The position numbers and the translations under genes are program-made. This document shows, piece by piece, positions 10,707 to 32,000 of a stretch of DNA of 64,000 bases. Source of the DNA: Lineus longissimus (taxonomy: Eukaryota; Nemertea; Pilidiophora; Heteronemertea; Lineidae); contig NC_088308.1 of the NCBI RefSeq assembly GCF_910592395.1, positions 7,145,001-7,209,000 on the forward strand. Direction: 5' to 3'. Position 1 is the stretch's first letter; each line of letters begins with the position of its first letter. The notes beneath the pieces are model-generated. The model saw only the letters and a program-made list of their open reading frames with translations, was not told the origin of the DNA and made no database searches.

Positions 10707-10876
10707 CAGAGGAACCTTGTTATAATGACACATACATCGAATACACTATTGAAGGCAACTGTGCCAAGTGCCACTCGTCACACTGCATTGAAGTTTACCC
10801 TGGATTCAGTAAACTTTGGATACAGTGAAGCAATTTTCTTTGGTCCAATGTGATGCATTGTGACGAGGTTACACTG
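10707..10876. mobile_element. Degenerate foldback element of a second pogo-like family
   Basis: The left end cagaggaaccttgttataat and right end tgacgaggttacactg are inverse relatives. The interior is degraded and there is no transposase. Confidence 0.45.
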
Positions 10877-12354
10877 TGTACACATCTTGGACTGGTTATG
10901 ACTCTGTGTATGTTTCTACAGATAAAATGACCTCCCTCCCCTTGATCGGTAGGACATTATTTTGCACATTCCAAGTTGGGGGAAGAGGGGTAAAGTTGAA
11001 TTTTGCTTTGATCACAGTAGAGAATAAAAATCCTGAACTTTGAGTGTTGCCAGGTTTGAATAACTGACCTGTCTTTGTTACATACACAGCTGGATACAAA
11101 AATCCGACTTCAGAATGTGTCAGAAATTGACTTTGGCTGGTTAAAATCTTTTGAATGAGGTTACGTATATTTGGAAATCCTAGATTGTAGATTAAATGTA
11201 TCCTACTCATTATATAACTTTGGCATTCGGACCTTGTGATCTTCAGGAACATGAGGGTGGTGACTGGACAGCACCAGCTTTCAAGGTCCAATGTTACTTT
11301 TGTTCGTTTTAACAACCGCTATAATTGTTTATATCTGCTGTTCTTTAGACTGCTAGGTTGTTAATGTGTCATACATGTACATGTTTATGCGACAGAGTTA
11401 AAGGGACTGTCACTTTACTCATGATGTCTGTTAATTTATATTCATTTGCTATAGAATAAGACGCTTTGCTTTCTTGACAGTGTTGAATTGACTCACTTCA
11501 CTCATAATGTTAGTTAAATTATATTCATTTGCCTTCTTCATCAGGTCTTCAATGTTTTCGATCATGAATCTGTATATGACTTCCCCTAAACAGCCTGAAT
11601 TATCTCGACTTTGCAGTGGTAAAGGCCTCCGCCTCATGAACAGGTAGTCAAAGGTTTAAGATCTGTCAGTAGCTTATTTCGATGTGTTTAGACTGGTTTG
11701 CCACCAGCTTGTTAAATTTTGGGTAAAAACTGCCTTCTCGTCGGGTAGCTACATCAGAGGTAGCAGTTGGGAAGTAAGAGTTCTCATAAGCTGACTGGCG
11801 TTTCAGTAATAAGGTTTATAAGGGGTGATATTATATTAAAATAGTTACTTTTACTGTAAGTCTCTAAGTGGGTGAGTGATTGAGAGCCCTCTTCTGATGA
11901 GTTGGGCTACGGGGCTGAATTGTAGTGTTAGGCTAGCCAAAATGTCGCAGTATTGGACCAACGAAATGGTTATGCATTTGGGCCAACTTACAGGGGTCAG
12001 GGCTTACCATAAGCACTAACACATCTTGGTTGGTGTGCTGATATTGCTCTGAAGTGGGGGACATTGTGGTTGACGATGACCCCTTGTGTGCAACACCATT
12101 CAGTGGCCCTAAACTGACAAATTGGTGAAGTTGTGTCTATCTAGAACAAAACATTAGTAGAAATAGAATTAATTGAGATTGTCTGCATTCAATAAATAGT
12201 GAAAATTTTAAATCATACTTTGAATATTATTTCAGGATACATTTCATGGATTGGTTGAAACTGTTGATGGCATGCTAAAATTACTTGTAACTCTTTCTGT
12301 GTATTCTACTAATATAGCTGTTATAGAAGTAAAAAAAATATAGCTGATGAATTT

Positions 12355-12640
12355 CCTTGATGAAATGTTGATTTAGGGCCAGAAAATTAATGTTACAACT
12401 GTATGTCCTATTGTTGAATTCAAGCCATCAGATGCTTAAAAGAGGCATATTTGATGAAATGTTGATTTAGGGCCAGAAAATTGATGTTACATCTGTATGT
12501 CCTGTTGTTGAATTCCAGCCATCAGATGCTTAAAAGAGGCATGTTTGATGAAATGTTGATTTAGGGCCAGAAAATTGATGTTACAACTGTATGTCCTATT
12601 GTTGAATTCAAGCCATCAGATGCTCAAAAGAGGCACATTT
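12355..12640. repeat. Three tandem copies of a 94-bp unit
   Basis: The word tgaaatgttgatttagggcc recurs at 12361, 12455 and 12549, each unit ending near gatgcttaaaagaggca. Copies differ at only a few positions. Confidence 0.9.
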
Positions 12641-13954
12641 GACACTTAAATTTCAATGATGACGAGGCAAAATTTAATTTGAATTGAATGTAGCAATAAT
12701 AATATGCATCATGTTGGTGTTAAACAACTCGAAATGTTGGAAGTGGACTTTAATGTGACAAGTTTTTGGATAAATGAATGAGTTAAATATTGTTGTTCAA
12801 ATTCCTTGCAATACTGCATCGTCTTGGGGGATTTTGTTGTGTTTGTTTGGTCATTTGTTAAAACAGCATGCGAGTTATTCCTTTAAAGTGTCAAAAGAGA
12901 TGGTATAACATGTACACTGCAGGTCATTTCCACTTTCCCATTTGGATGGTCTTGGCATGACTCAGCAGTTCACGTCTGTAACTTTCTACTTTCTATCCAA
13001 ATGGTCCTGAAATCATGTACATTTCAATTCAAAATTCTGGATATCCCTCTTTCGGTGCATTGTCGGAACCCCTAATGTTACCTCGGTGTGTTATTGCAGA
13101 AAAACAAGAAATCTTAATTCTTTTATACATGTATAATCAAGATGAATAGACCCCCTGATTAGTTCTAACTGCATATGGTTAACTGCTGGGTGGTCTAATC
13201 CATAGTCAAACTATATCATGAATCTTACAATCTGGAAGTTACTTTGTTTTTCCGTGTCTTCAATTTGTCCTTTAACCACTATAGATGGTTAGTGTAGATT
13301 ATCACTTAACAGTACCATTTGGATGACTTCATGTATAAAATGTGTAGTTATTTTCAATAGCTGTAAACCCAGAACTATTAAGGCCTGTTTTATTTTGTGG
13401 TTTTGTTAAATTGCAACTGTACATTGTAATGTACATTTCATTTGGCGTTTGGACAACACTGTATAACAGTAAGTTCAGGTAGATTTTCTTTTTTGCAGCC
13501 GTGTATTTTCGAAAATGGCACACAAAACATTTCTGGGTTTATATAACAAACAAGAACCTTCCCTTCACACTGATGACAATGATTATCACTTTAGGGAAGC
13601 AGCAACGTTAATGAACGTCAAGCATATTTAGGCCTCTGAGGAGCAATGACGTTAATTAACGTCGCAGGGAAGAACACCAGAAAATGCTGCTCCCTTAAAG
13701 TGCTAAAGGGCTACGTGTATACTATTCAGAAATTACAATACCCTCCTCATATTTCAATAGTACTGGTGACTTTTTTGGAACACCCTGTACATCTATACCA
13801 AATTTTCCTGGTAGTAGAAAATTTGAGGTTAGTACCAGCAGTTGTTGTACTCAGGTCACTGGCTGTTCAAAACAATACAAGTCACTTACTTTATGCTTCA
13901 TATAGTGCCATCATCTCAGAAAGTCTGTAAATATCAGAAGTGCCTGCCAGGCAT

Positions 13955-14074
13955 TGGGTGATATGAATAAAGACTAGCAAATGCTTTTACTTCAGTTTTG
14001 TACGGAAAGGTCAAGGGTCAATGCTCATTTAGAGTTGGATAAAAGCATTTGCTAGTCTTTATTCATATCACCCA
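13955..14074. mobile_element. 120-bp MITE with about 35-bp inverted repeats (copy A)
   Basis: Left arm gggtgatatgaataaagact and its near-perfect inverse at the right, with arms extending through agcaaatgctttta. The unpaired middle is short. ATT flanks both ends, a possible 3-bp target duplication. A second copy is at 41988-42104. Confidence 0.85.
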
Positions 14075-14429
14075 TTATCTCAAGAATTGCTCCTTTAATG
14101 CGTAGACAGTGACAATACTGTTTTGAACAAGACAGTCCTGTTCTATATATTTTAAGTGATTGTGTTTAGTCGATGGAATGTAGTGATTGAATGGCCCATG
14201 AGAGTATGTGTGAATGAAATCGAATATTTTATCGGTAAGAACTTGTTGATGATTTAGATAGACAACTTGACAGTTTGTACAGTTCAATAAATTTATATAC
14301 TACAAGTACTGGATATATGCCTTCTTTGTAATTTTTTCTTCCACCTTTGCTTTGTGGGGGGTGTCACTCCCAATGACAAGTGCAGAGCATTCTTGCATCA
14401 AAAAGTGTGTAACAAGGGTGAGCCCACAT

Positions 14430-14875
14430 CCAGCTACTGTCACAACAAACAACTCTCATGATTGAAGTGACTGTTCTGGCGTCTAGATGACAGCTAAAGT
14501 CTCTCATCAAAATTTCATACTACTGCACAGAAACACTATCCACCCTTGCTACAACACCCGTCTTGTCATGTGGTGAGTTGAGAGAGTCGCATCCTGATCA
14601 AATAGGATGAAGCGACACCATCGTCTTGCTCAAACTGTGACTGAAGTAATTGTTCTGGCCTACTATCGAGATGACAGCCAAAGCCTCTCATCAAAATCTC
14701 GTAATACAGCATAGGAACACGATCTACACTTGCTACAACACCATCTTTCCATACGGTGAATTGAGAGTCACAACCTGAACGAATAGGACGCAGCGACACC
14801 ACTGTCTTCCCAAACGATGAGCGAGTTGGGACAGTCACAACTAGACTGAATGGGACCTGGCTGTTTTATCTATTT
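14430..14875. repeat. Degenerate left flank of the satellite array
   Basis: Diverged relatives of the satellite subunit, with 'gagttg...acagtcacaac...gaataggac' skeletons, precede the homogeneous core. Spacing is irregular. Confidence 0.6.
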
Positions 14876-17545
14876 TCCCTACTGTGGGAAAGGTTGAGAC
14901 AGTCACCACCACACGGAAGCGACCTTGCATCTCCTTCGTCTTGCCTAAACAGCGAGGGAGTTGTGACGGTCATAGCCTTAGGGAATAGGACCTGGCTGCT
15001 CCACTGTCTAGCCCATTTGGCGAGAGAGTTGAGACAGTCACCACCATACGGAAGTGACCTTGCATCCTTGTGTCTTGCCTAAACAGCGAGGGAGATGTGA
15101 CGGTCACAGCCTTAGGGAATAGGACGTGGCTGCTCCACTGTCTAGCCCATTCGGCGAGAGAGTTGAGACAGTCACCACCATACGGAAGCGACCTTGCATC
15201 CTTGCGTCTTGCCTAAACAGCGAGGGAGATGTGACTGTCACAGCCTTAGGGAATAGGACCTGGCTGCTCCACTGTCTAGCCATTCGGCGAGAGAGCTGAG
15301 ACCGTCACCACCATACGGAAGCGACCTTGCATCCTTGCGTCTTGCCGAAACAGCGAGGGAGCTGTGACGTCACAGCCTTAGGGAATAGAACCTGGCTGCT
15401 CCACTGTCTAGCCATTCGGCGAGAGAGTTGAGACAGTCACCACCATACCGAAGAGACCTTGCATCCTTGCGCCCAGCCTAAACAGCGAGAGAGTTGTGAC
15501 GGTCACAGCAATAGGGAATACGACCTGGCTGCTCCACTGTCTAGCCATTCGGCGAGAGAGTTGAGACAGTCACCACCATACGGAAGCGACCTTGCATCCT
15601 TGCGCCCAGCCTAAACAGCGAGAGAGTTGTGACGGTCACAGCAATAGGGAATAGAACCTGGCTGCTCCACTGTCTAGCCATTCGGCGAGAGAGTTGAGAC
15701 AGTCACCACCATACGGAAGCGACCTTGCATCCTTGCGCCCAGCCTAAACAGCGAGAGAGTTGTGACGGTCACAGCAATAGGGAATAGAACCTGGCTGCTC
15801 CACTGTCTAGCCCTTTCGGCGAGAGAGTTGAGACAGTCACCACCATACGGAAGCGACCTTGTATCTCCTTCGTCTTGCCTTAACAGTGAGGGAGTTGTGA
15901 CGGTCACAGCCATAGGGAATTGGACGTGGCTGCTCCACTGTCTGGCCCATTCGGCGAGAGAGTTGAGACAGTCACCACCATACCGAAGAGACCTTGCATC
16001 CTTGCGCCCAGCCTAAACAGCGAGAGAGTTGTGACGGTCACAGCAATAGGGAATACGACCTGGCTGCTCCACTGTCTAGCCATTCGGCGAGAGAGTTGAG
16101 ACAGTCACCACCATACGGAAGCGACCTTGCATCCTTGCGCCCAGCCTAAACAGCGAGAGAGTTGTGACGGTCACAGCAATAGGGAATAGAACCTGGCTGC
16201 TCCACTGTCTAGCCCTTTCGGCGAGAGAGTTGAGACAGTCACCACCATACGGAAGCGACCTTGTATCTCCTTCGTCTTGCCTTAACAGTGAGGGAGTTGT
16301 GACGGTCACAGCCATAGGGAATTGGACGTGGCTGCTCCACTGTCTGGCCCATTCGGCGAGAGAGTTGAGACAGTCACCACCATACGGAAGCGACCGTGCA
16401 TCCTTGCGTCTTGCCTAAACAGCGAGCGAGTTGTGACGGTCACAGCCTTAGGGAATAGGACCTGGCTTCTCCACTGTCTAGCCCATTCGGCGAGCAAGTT
16501 GAGACAGTCACCACCATACGGAAGCGACCTTGCATTCTTGCGTCTTGCCTAAACAGCGAGAGAGTTGTGACGGTCACAGCCATGGGGAATAGGACCTGGC
16601 TGCTCCACTGTCTAGCCCATTCGGCGAGAGAGTTGAGACAGTCACCACCATACGGAAGCGACCTTGCGTCCTTGCGTCTTGCCTAAACAGCGAGGGATTT
16701 GTGACGGTCAAAGCCATGGGGAATAGGACCTGGCTGCTCCACTGTCTAGCCCATTCGGCGAGAGAGTTGAGACAGTCACCACCATACGGAAGCGACCTTG
16801 CATCTCCTTCGTCTTGCCTTAACAGCGAGAGAGTTGTGACGGTCACAGCCTTAGGGAATAGGACCTGGCTGCTCCACTGTCCAGCCCATTCGGCGAGAGA
16901 GTTGAGACAATCACCACCATACGGAAGCGACCTTGCATCCTTGCGTCTTGCCTATTAGACAGCGAGGGAGTTGTGACGGTCACAGCCTTAGGGAATAGGA
17001 CCTGGCTGCTCCACCCATTCGGTGAAAGAGTTGAGACAGTCACCACCATACGGAAGCGACCTTGCATCCTTGCGTCTTGCCTATTAGACAGCGAGGGAGT
17101 TGTGACGGTCACAGCCTCAGGGAATTGGACCTGGCTACTCCACTGTCTAGCACATTCGGCGAGAGAGTTGAGACCGTCACCACCATACGGAAGCGACCTT
17201 GCATCCTTGCGTCTTGCCTATTAGACAGCGAGGGAGTTGTGACGGTCACAGCCTTAGGGAATTGGACCTGGCTACTCCACTGTCTAGCACATTCGGCGAG
17301 AGAGTTGAGACCGTCACCACCATACGGAAGCGACCTTGCATCCTTGCGTCTTGCCTATTAGACAGCGAGGGAGTTGTGACGGTCACAGCCTTAGGGAATT
17401 GGACCTGGCTACTCCACTGTCTAGCACATTCGGCGAGAGAGTTGAGACCGTCACCACCATACGGAAGCGACCTTGCATCCTTGCGTCTTGCCTAAACAGC
17501 GAGGGAGTTGTGACGATCACAGCCATAGGGCTGCTCCACTGTCTT
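14876..17545. repeat. Satellite array: 133-137-bp monomers, about 20 copies
   Basis: Monomers contain two related halves, one reading gagagttgagacagtcacca and one gagttgtgacggtcacagc, so the monomer is itself a diverged dimer of a unit of about 67 bp. Monomer length is 133 at 15481-15750, about 134-135 in the middle, and exactly 137 at 17062, 17199 and 17336. A higher-order repeat of 402 bp (three monomers) is visible: 15674-15913 recurs unchanged in translation at 16076-16315. Open frames cross the array on both strands because of the repeat, not because it codes. Confidence 0.95.
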
Positions 17546-18061
17546 TCCCATTCGGCGAGAGATTTGAGACAGTCACAACCACACAGAATCGGAGCTGGTT
17601 GCTCACCGTCGGAGAAGAGTGGGAGATTTAGTTGGGCCAGGGAAAGGACAGTCACAATCAGACCGAATAGGACCTGGCTGCTCCACTGAATCCCCCATAC
17701 GGTGAGAGTTGAGAGAGCCACAACCAGACCGTATCGAGCACACAGTGATAGAGATGAAATAATCAAAACAAGACTACCTATTCGGTTCCACCATGTTGCA
17801 TACACGATGAGAGAGATGTGACAGTCCATACTAGCTCTCCATGTTAGAAAAACGGTGGAGATGCCAGGCCCCATTCCGTCTGGTTTTGACTGCATCTGGC
17901 CTATCCCAGTCGGCCTTGTTGTGGCTGGCTCATCCTCCCGTCCTGTTAAAATTGGGTGCAGTAGTTCAACCGTGTTGCTAACATAAGGAGACCAATAGGA
18001 CAGTCACAAGCAGACCAGATAGTACCTGACTACCACACTGTCCCGCCCATACGGGACAATG
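17546..18061. repeat. Degenerate right flank of the satellite array
   Basis: Old, diverged subunits are still recognisable ('gagagatttgagacagtcac', 'ggacagtcacaatcagac', 'gaataggacctggctgctcc'). The pattern of young core and old edges fits growth by unequal exchange. Confidence 0.65.
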
Positions 18062-18335
18062 ACAGTGCTTATTTTGAACAACCAGGTCCTGATGATTCGA
18101 GTGTTATCCAAGTTTGGAAGACAGAGTCACAACCATGGAAGACAGTAGTCTCAATCATGATAATGCTTATTTTCAGCAATCAGGCCCTGATGATTCGAGT
18201 GTTATCAAAGTTTGGAAGACAGAGTCACAACCATGCAAAACAGTAGTCTCAATCATCGCTTATTTTGAACAACAGTTTTGAAGACAGAGTCACAACCATG
18301 GAAGGCAGTAGCCTCAATCATGATAAAAGCCAGTC
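18062..18335. repeat. Separate tandem repeat, unit about 95-98 bp, 2.7 copies
   Basis: The words 'gcttattttgaacaa', 'ctgatgattcgagtgttatc' and 'gacagagtcacaaccatg' recur at about 18066, 18164 and 18257. The 'agtcacaacca' word hints at kinship with the neighbouring satellite. Confidence 0.8.
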
Positions 18336-20593
18336 ACAATCTGTTTTTTGATGAAAGAGGCCGTCAAAGAATTGACTTGATGTATTTCCAATGGTGGTTC
18401 TTTGAACAAGGCTTACAATAAAGGACATGAACAAAGTTATAATAATTGACTGATATATTTTGTCAAATCAGTGACAGGAATTCTACATAATTCTAGGAAA
18501 AATCTTATTGAATGGGTAATATTATCCACGGAGACGGATTAAAATGAAATAATTCGAAACAACTGCTGAAAAATTCAAATAATAAGTTATACAGAATTCA
18601 TGAAAGCAAACAAGACCAGACAGATACCAAATATAACTTTCAATTCATCAGTTTACCCGGTACTAAAGAGAGTCTACAGACAGGAGCCAGGTACTTGAAT
18701 TTCCCATTGGTCTCTCCAACCTGACTACGACGAAACTGTTCATGCTTGTGTGAGGAATACATGCAATGCTGAATCACACACGTCCCAGTCCCCCAACCGC
18801 TAAAATTTTCACATGAAGAGAACAAATCTGAGACTGGAACTCCCCTGCCTTCAGTCCAAGTTCTAACATGATAAGGTTGCAACAAGATTTAGTGCAATAG
18901 TTGTCAATCATTTAAAGTCACTTAGGCTATCACTTTCGACATGAAACTAGATGGAAAAGATTTGTACAGTTTATATTTCGAATGTGATGTCTGAATGAAT
19001 GAATTCAACGATTTCTGAAAGCAAATTAACCTCACAGCAGAGCCCTCTGATTGGCTCATTTCCACAAGCACAGCAGGCGGATTACGGCACTTTTGATTGA
19101 CCAATCCACCGGAACTAACCCCCCTTTTTGCCTCTTGAAATCCCTGAATAAAGCAAGACAAGAGACGAGAGGCATCAAATGACTCCACAACAAGTACCAC
19201 AACTCCACAAATGTGAACATACATGTACAATGTACTGTGTCGACGCCATTTTGCCGGTTTTGTCAGTCTATTTCACATAGGCCTCTTACACGCAATATAG
19301 GCCCTTTGTACAAGCCACCTTCATCCGGCTAAATAGCATTTACACAGCATATAAATGTACGATAAAATCAAATTATTTCTACACCAAACCAATCCTAAAT
19401 TGCAAATACTACGAGGATGGGATGAACTAACATGTGGCTATCTACATTTTTTTTCTCTTAAGATGATTTCGTCAACAACAAATTTAAATTTTTTTCCCAA
19501 AACGCAAAAGTCCTGGGCATCGTTTGGTTCTATTATACCCGGCAATTATTTTCGGTAAATTTTTTCTCAAGTATTGATGAGAGCAACTGCTGGTCATTGC
19601 TAGAACTGAATGTTAAAAACCTGCATTGACTATATAAAAATATACACAAATGAAATTTAATGACAAGAACTGGTGAATGAAAAGGTAGGTCCAACACTAT
19701 GTTGAATTATCTAAGAGCTGCTGTTGAAAATATACATTAAAAACATTGACTTTGGGAACAATTCTACAAATTGCGAGTCAATATTGTCTGAAATACACAG
19801 ACACTGTACAGACCACCAACTTCTTTACAAATCGTTTACAAATAATGACTCAAAGTTTCTCGGTTAAAAAACTGAATTGCCGTAGGTGAAGATGGAAGTG
19901 ATATACATTCTTATTCTATGTGTAAACAGCTTGAGGCATTACATATTTTTTTTCGCAAGGTATCACCAGTCTGTTTACATTACGATTGTATAAGACACTA
20001 ATGTACTGTACCATTGAATGACATTTAAGTGATACAAAATACAAAGACAGGCAGATATATGCGGAGAATTCATAAAATAAAAGCTGAGTTGTAATACAAC
20101 CACATTTCCTCTCTGAATTCACAACAGCAGAATAAAGTGAAATCAACAAAGACTGCCAACAGCTGCTGAAAATCAACAAGCCCATGTCGGAGCATCTTTC
20201 TATTTTTGTGTACGCCTTTAAAACACTTCATGGCGTAATGTAACTGAAACACCTGACAAAAATGAGGTCAAAATACAGAGACCAGTCAGAATAACACGGG
20301 CAGTTGAGAAGCTACAGCAACTCATACTATAGATTTACATGTGTCCAGTTTTCAAATCCAAAAAAAACGTTGAATTGGTCCAAGTCTGGCTTCATCACCC
20401 GAGGCCAAAACCAAACATGGACGAGAGTCACTTTTAAAAACATTAGAAGTTTTGTACCACAACAAAATGCAGCCAAAAGTCTCATTAGTTCAGATTTTTA
20501 TCCACAACGGACAACAGTAAACACTGAACACTTGCGTAAAAATCGTTCATCGTGCTGGATACAGAAATTCCATCGTAAATACGAGTGACCTTA
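18336..20593. other. 3' flank / probable 3' UTR of U2AF2
   Basis: No coding exon is supported. Since U2AF2 runs leftward and stops at 20594, part of this is likely its 3' UTR, but no clearly preferred polyadenylation signal stands out. Confidence 0.4.
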
Positions 20594-28271
<7,678 letters not shown>

Positions 28272-29027
28272 TTTTCTGCTTTTTTACAATCAAATCGGCG
28301 TTTGTTTGAGAGTTCAAATGAGAACTATATACTCTCGGTTGTGATTGCCAATTAATAACCGTATTTTTAAGAGCAACCACTGGTTTTATTGTTCTTTTTG
28401 ATGATAAAATTTGGAATTCGTAAAATCGGAAAATGGCGACGATCGCTGTCCGCTCATTTCGCTCCCTGATCTTTTCGCCCCCAGTCGTTTCGCTCCAAAT
28501 CGAAGACGTTTCGCTCCCTGGGACTTTTCGTTGGGATGGTACATTGAATTAAAGGGGGACTATACACCTTTTCAGAAATGGGGCGCTGAGTGTCCGAAAT
28601 AGTGATGTCATAAGGGGAAACTAGGCCTTATGGTGGAGGGACAAAGGAGATAGTCATGGTTGACCAACACACTTGAATGCCTTTAATGACGGGCAAGGGG
28701 GAAAAAGTTAGTTCCAATGCAAGCCACCAATTTCGGGAAGCATGTATAGGCAGGAGGAGAGGGCCAATTGGAAATCTGGTGACCACAAAAGAAATGCAAA
28801 CACAGTCATCGATGTATGAATATTTAATAATAAATAAATGTTAACCAACGTTACACAAGATTTAAAAAAAATTCAAATCATGAATGAAGGTCATTATCAA
28901 TAAGTCATGATCTGAAGAAAAGAATCGTTGATCACAACAGCCAGCAATGATTATCAAGCCAAGTTGTAGAAGTCAATCCGAAGGCTGTCTCAGTGACATT
29001 TCATCCACACCCCAAAAAGTCCACATT
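28272..29027. other. UVSSA 3' flank and U2AF2 promoter region
   Basis: The 0.76-kb gap between two genes read in the same direction must hold the UVSSA 3' end and the U2AF2 start region. An AATAAA on the minus strand lies at 28385-28390. A dispersed repeat occupies about 28436-28535. Confidence 0.45.
28436..28535. repeat. Dispersed GCGAAACGA repeat (longer copy)
   Basis: It contains cttttcgcccccagtcgttt and repeated 'tttcgctccctg' words. A shorter inverted copy lies at 36122-36182. Confidence 0.6.
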
Positions 29028-32000
29028 TCACTTTTTGAAATGATAGTTGAATTGGTTACAGAACTTGTCCTTGAATTTCCTCTCATCGATCTTGTCCAGG
29101 TCTGATGCCACTTTCTTTAGAGCTCTCCTGCAAATAACAAATCAACAATCAAAATCCGAATATTGGAGATGCCACTAATGAAGTGGAGTTTTCACTAAAT
29201 AACAGTTTCCTTCAATACAAAGGTTGTAACATCTTTCGACCATTACCATGGCATTCAGTGGTGACACTTGAGCAATAAGGCCACATGAAATTAATTTTTG
29301 TTTCGCGTAGATCTAGAAATAAAATTTTTATGTGCTGACAAGACATAAACCTTAAGTTCTCAATTGTTCTTTTACTCACCTGCTGAGTACCCGCTTCTCC
29401 AATCTATTCCTAGCAGTATTCTGTGTCTGCTTCAAGTTTGTCAGCCCAGGGTATTTCTCCTTCTTCTTTCCTTTCCCTTTTCCCTTGGCTTTCCCCTTTC
29501 CCTTACCAGACCCCAGGTCAACGCCCTTGGCGGCCTCAATATCACGGAGGAGCTCCGGGTCCTGCCAATCTGGCACCTCCTCTCCACCTGCTGAAGTAGA
29601 GAAAACATGACTTCTAAAGCAAGAGGGAACATATTCTATACTACATGCACATCGAGGCCTACAAATACACAGTGCACAGTGCAAACATTAGCATTTCATT
29701 CTGGTTCCAACATGCTATTGTTCTGCTCTATACACAACAAGTATGGATTCAGAAGTGTCAAATTCCCTTCTCCTCTTGGTTTTTCCATAATGTTTACAGA
29801 CAAAAAATGCAAAATATGTATAGAGTTTTTTTTAGGTGATCTCCTGTTTTGTTCTTTATTTTTCCAAAGTAAACAAACATTGGTCTCTCTTACCACTTGT
29901 TCCAGCTCCTGATGATGCTGTTGCCACTGCATCTTCCGGTTTAATTTCAAGGCCCTTCTCATCTCTCTGAACGATCTTGCCATGGAATGGACACTAGGAT
30001 GAAAAGAGAACGTATAAACAGGTCTGGCTTACTTGATACGCTGAATGTATGAGTACCCCATCACATCACATCAGAGGTGTCTGCAGCAGATACCTCTGTA
30101 AGCAAGACACCCGTTCGATTGCGGACACTGATTTTGTCCAAAATTGGTCATTTTCATTCAATTTGACCTACATGTATGTAATCAGGACGCCTCTCTGACA
30201 AGGACAGCAATTCGCAGTCCCAAGTGTGTCCGTTATAGAGAGGTTCTAATGTAATATCATAACCTATCAGAAGTAATTGAAAGGATGATCAGCTAATAGT
30301 TACCTTTAACCTATCTCTTCTTTCACACAACTTTCCATTTGGCATGGGTGCCCGGCAGGCCCACTTGACTGGTTGATACCGGCCCGTAAAGTCAATCTTC
30401 CGCGACGTCATGGCTTCGAGCGTGTTCTAGCAAGTGAGAAAAGTATACATATACAGATCTTTGGCAACACATGTCACCTACATGTACAGAACTATGGCAA
30501 CACAACCTACATGTACAGAACTATGGCAACACATGTAACCTATATTTACAGATCTATGGCAACACATGTAACCTACATGTACAGATCTATGGCAACACAT
30601 GTAACCTACATGTACTGATCTATGGCAACACATGTAACCTACATGTAACAGATCTATGGCAACACATGTAACCTACATGTACAGATCTATGTCTTCAGTT
30701 TTTCACTCAAAAGTCATTTTTCATGGTACATTATGGTGATGAGCTGCGTGTTATTAAAAAAATTAAAAAGTTAATTATGTGGGAAAGTTCCAAAAGGAAC
30801 ATGAATCCGAAGTGATGATGATGATGAAGATGATAACGTTGTTGACGACATTGCTTCTAAATTTCTAGCCCCCTGCATGCACACAAACAAGCACCATTTC
30901 ACATATCAAGTAAGCTGGGAAACTGGGGATGAAGTGAGGACCTACTTACTGCAGTTACAAATTCACTCCCCGTATTTTCAGATTGCCAAAATACATGCAA
31001 TGAATCAAACCTGCAATGGACCCAAAAATATATTAGCGAGCCTCATGTATATTTGAATAGACAAGACAGTCGTACCAATAGCTCCATTTCGGGATGAATT
31101 CCCTTCAACCAAACTTATACTGTCGATTTAAGATTGCTACAAAACTTATGTAGCGCAAGAAATTAAAGGATCATGATAAATAACCATTCATTTACTTCCA
31201 CATCTTACACCTTCAGAAGTAGGTTTATGCACAATGCAAATTTATGTTAATTAAAATATCAAATGATGACTAACTTGACGACTGTTGGAGGCTTAATTTC
31301 CTTCTCTGATTTGCCCCAGTAACTCAAGTCGGTGTCAAACTGAACCTTGGGAGCCCTCTTCAACATTTCTGCTTTCTTGGGATCAATGTCAGCCGTGGAG
31401 GACAGAGGCTTTGGAAAGCTGCTGAAAATCAAATAGAAGCAGCATAATATTATCATATCAAAACATTTCGATTATAGTTCGAGTACCCCACAAATTGATG
31501 ATTGACAATTAATTGATCATTGATTTTAAAATCGCATGCAAAAAAATTACTTGTTTGCGGTGGTCATCGCATCGCACACAACGCAACAAGATCTGCGATC
31601 ACAGCAATCTGCGCTCAATATCAACATCAAACCTTAAAACGTGAATCCTAAAATCAAACCTGGTTGGTGTCGTAATCGTCTCCGTGTGAATTTTTTTCTT
31701 GAGGACATTAAGCGTGGCTTCGACAGTGGTGGGATCAGATGAACACTCAACGTGACTTGGCCGCGATTGAATCTGCCATTGACTGGCCGTCTTCCCAGCA
31801 TACTGTGATGGACGGCTGCCTTTACTCGTAGATTGTTCTGGTTCTAAAATTACATGTAGCAATCGAATTGAAATTGTTGGTGAAATCACAGATCTTGTGC
31901 AGGAAATGTTAAACACTATAACACTATTAAGACCTAGTAAGGAGAACAGTGCTTTGAGCAGGGCCACCTGGAAAGGAGCTTTACAAATATCTCATTGTGA

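Noticed and set aside
10896-11315. 139-codon frame on the minus strand
   Set aside because: No recognisable domain, no splice partners, and typical chance composition for AT-rich DNA.
12355-12640. CRISPR-like or other regularly spaced array
   Set aside because: The whole 94-bp unit is repeated without variable spacers, and the genome is animal.
15674-17689. Long open frames on both strands through the satellite, including two identical 79-residue frames
   Set aside because: They repeat with the satellite period, occur on both strands, and resemble no protein family; they follow from a stop-poor repeat unit.
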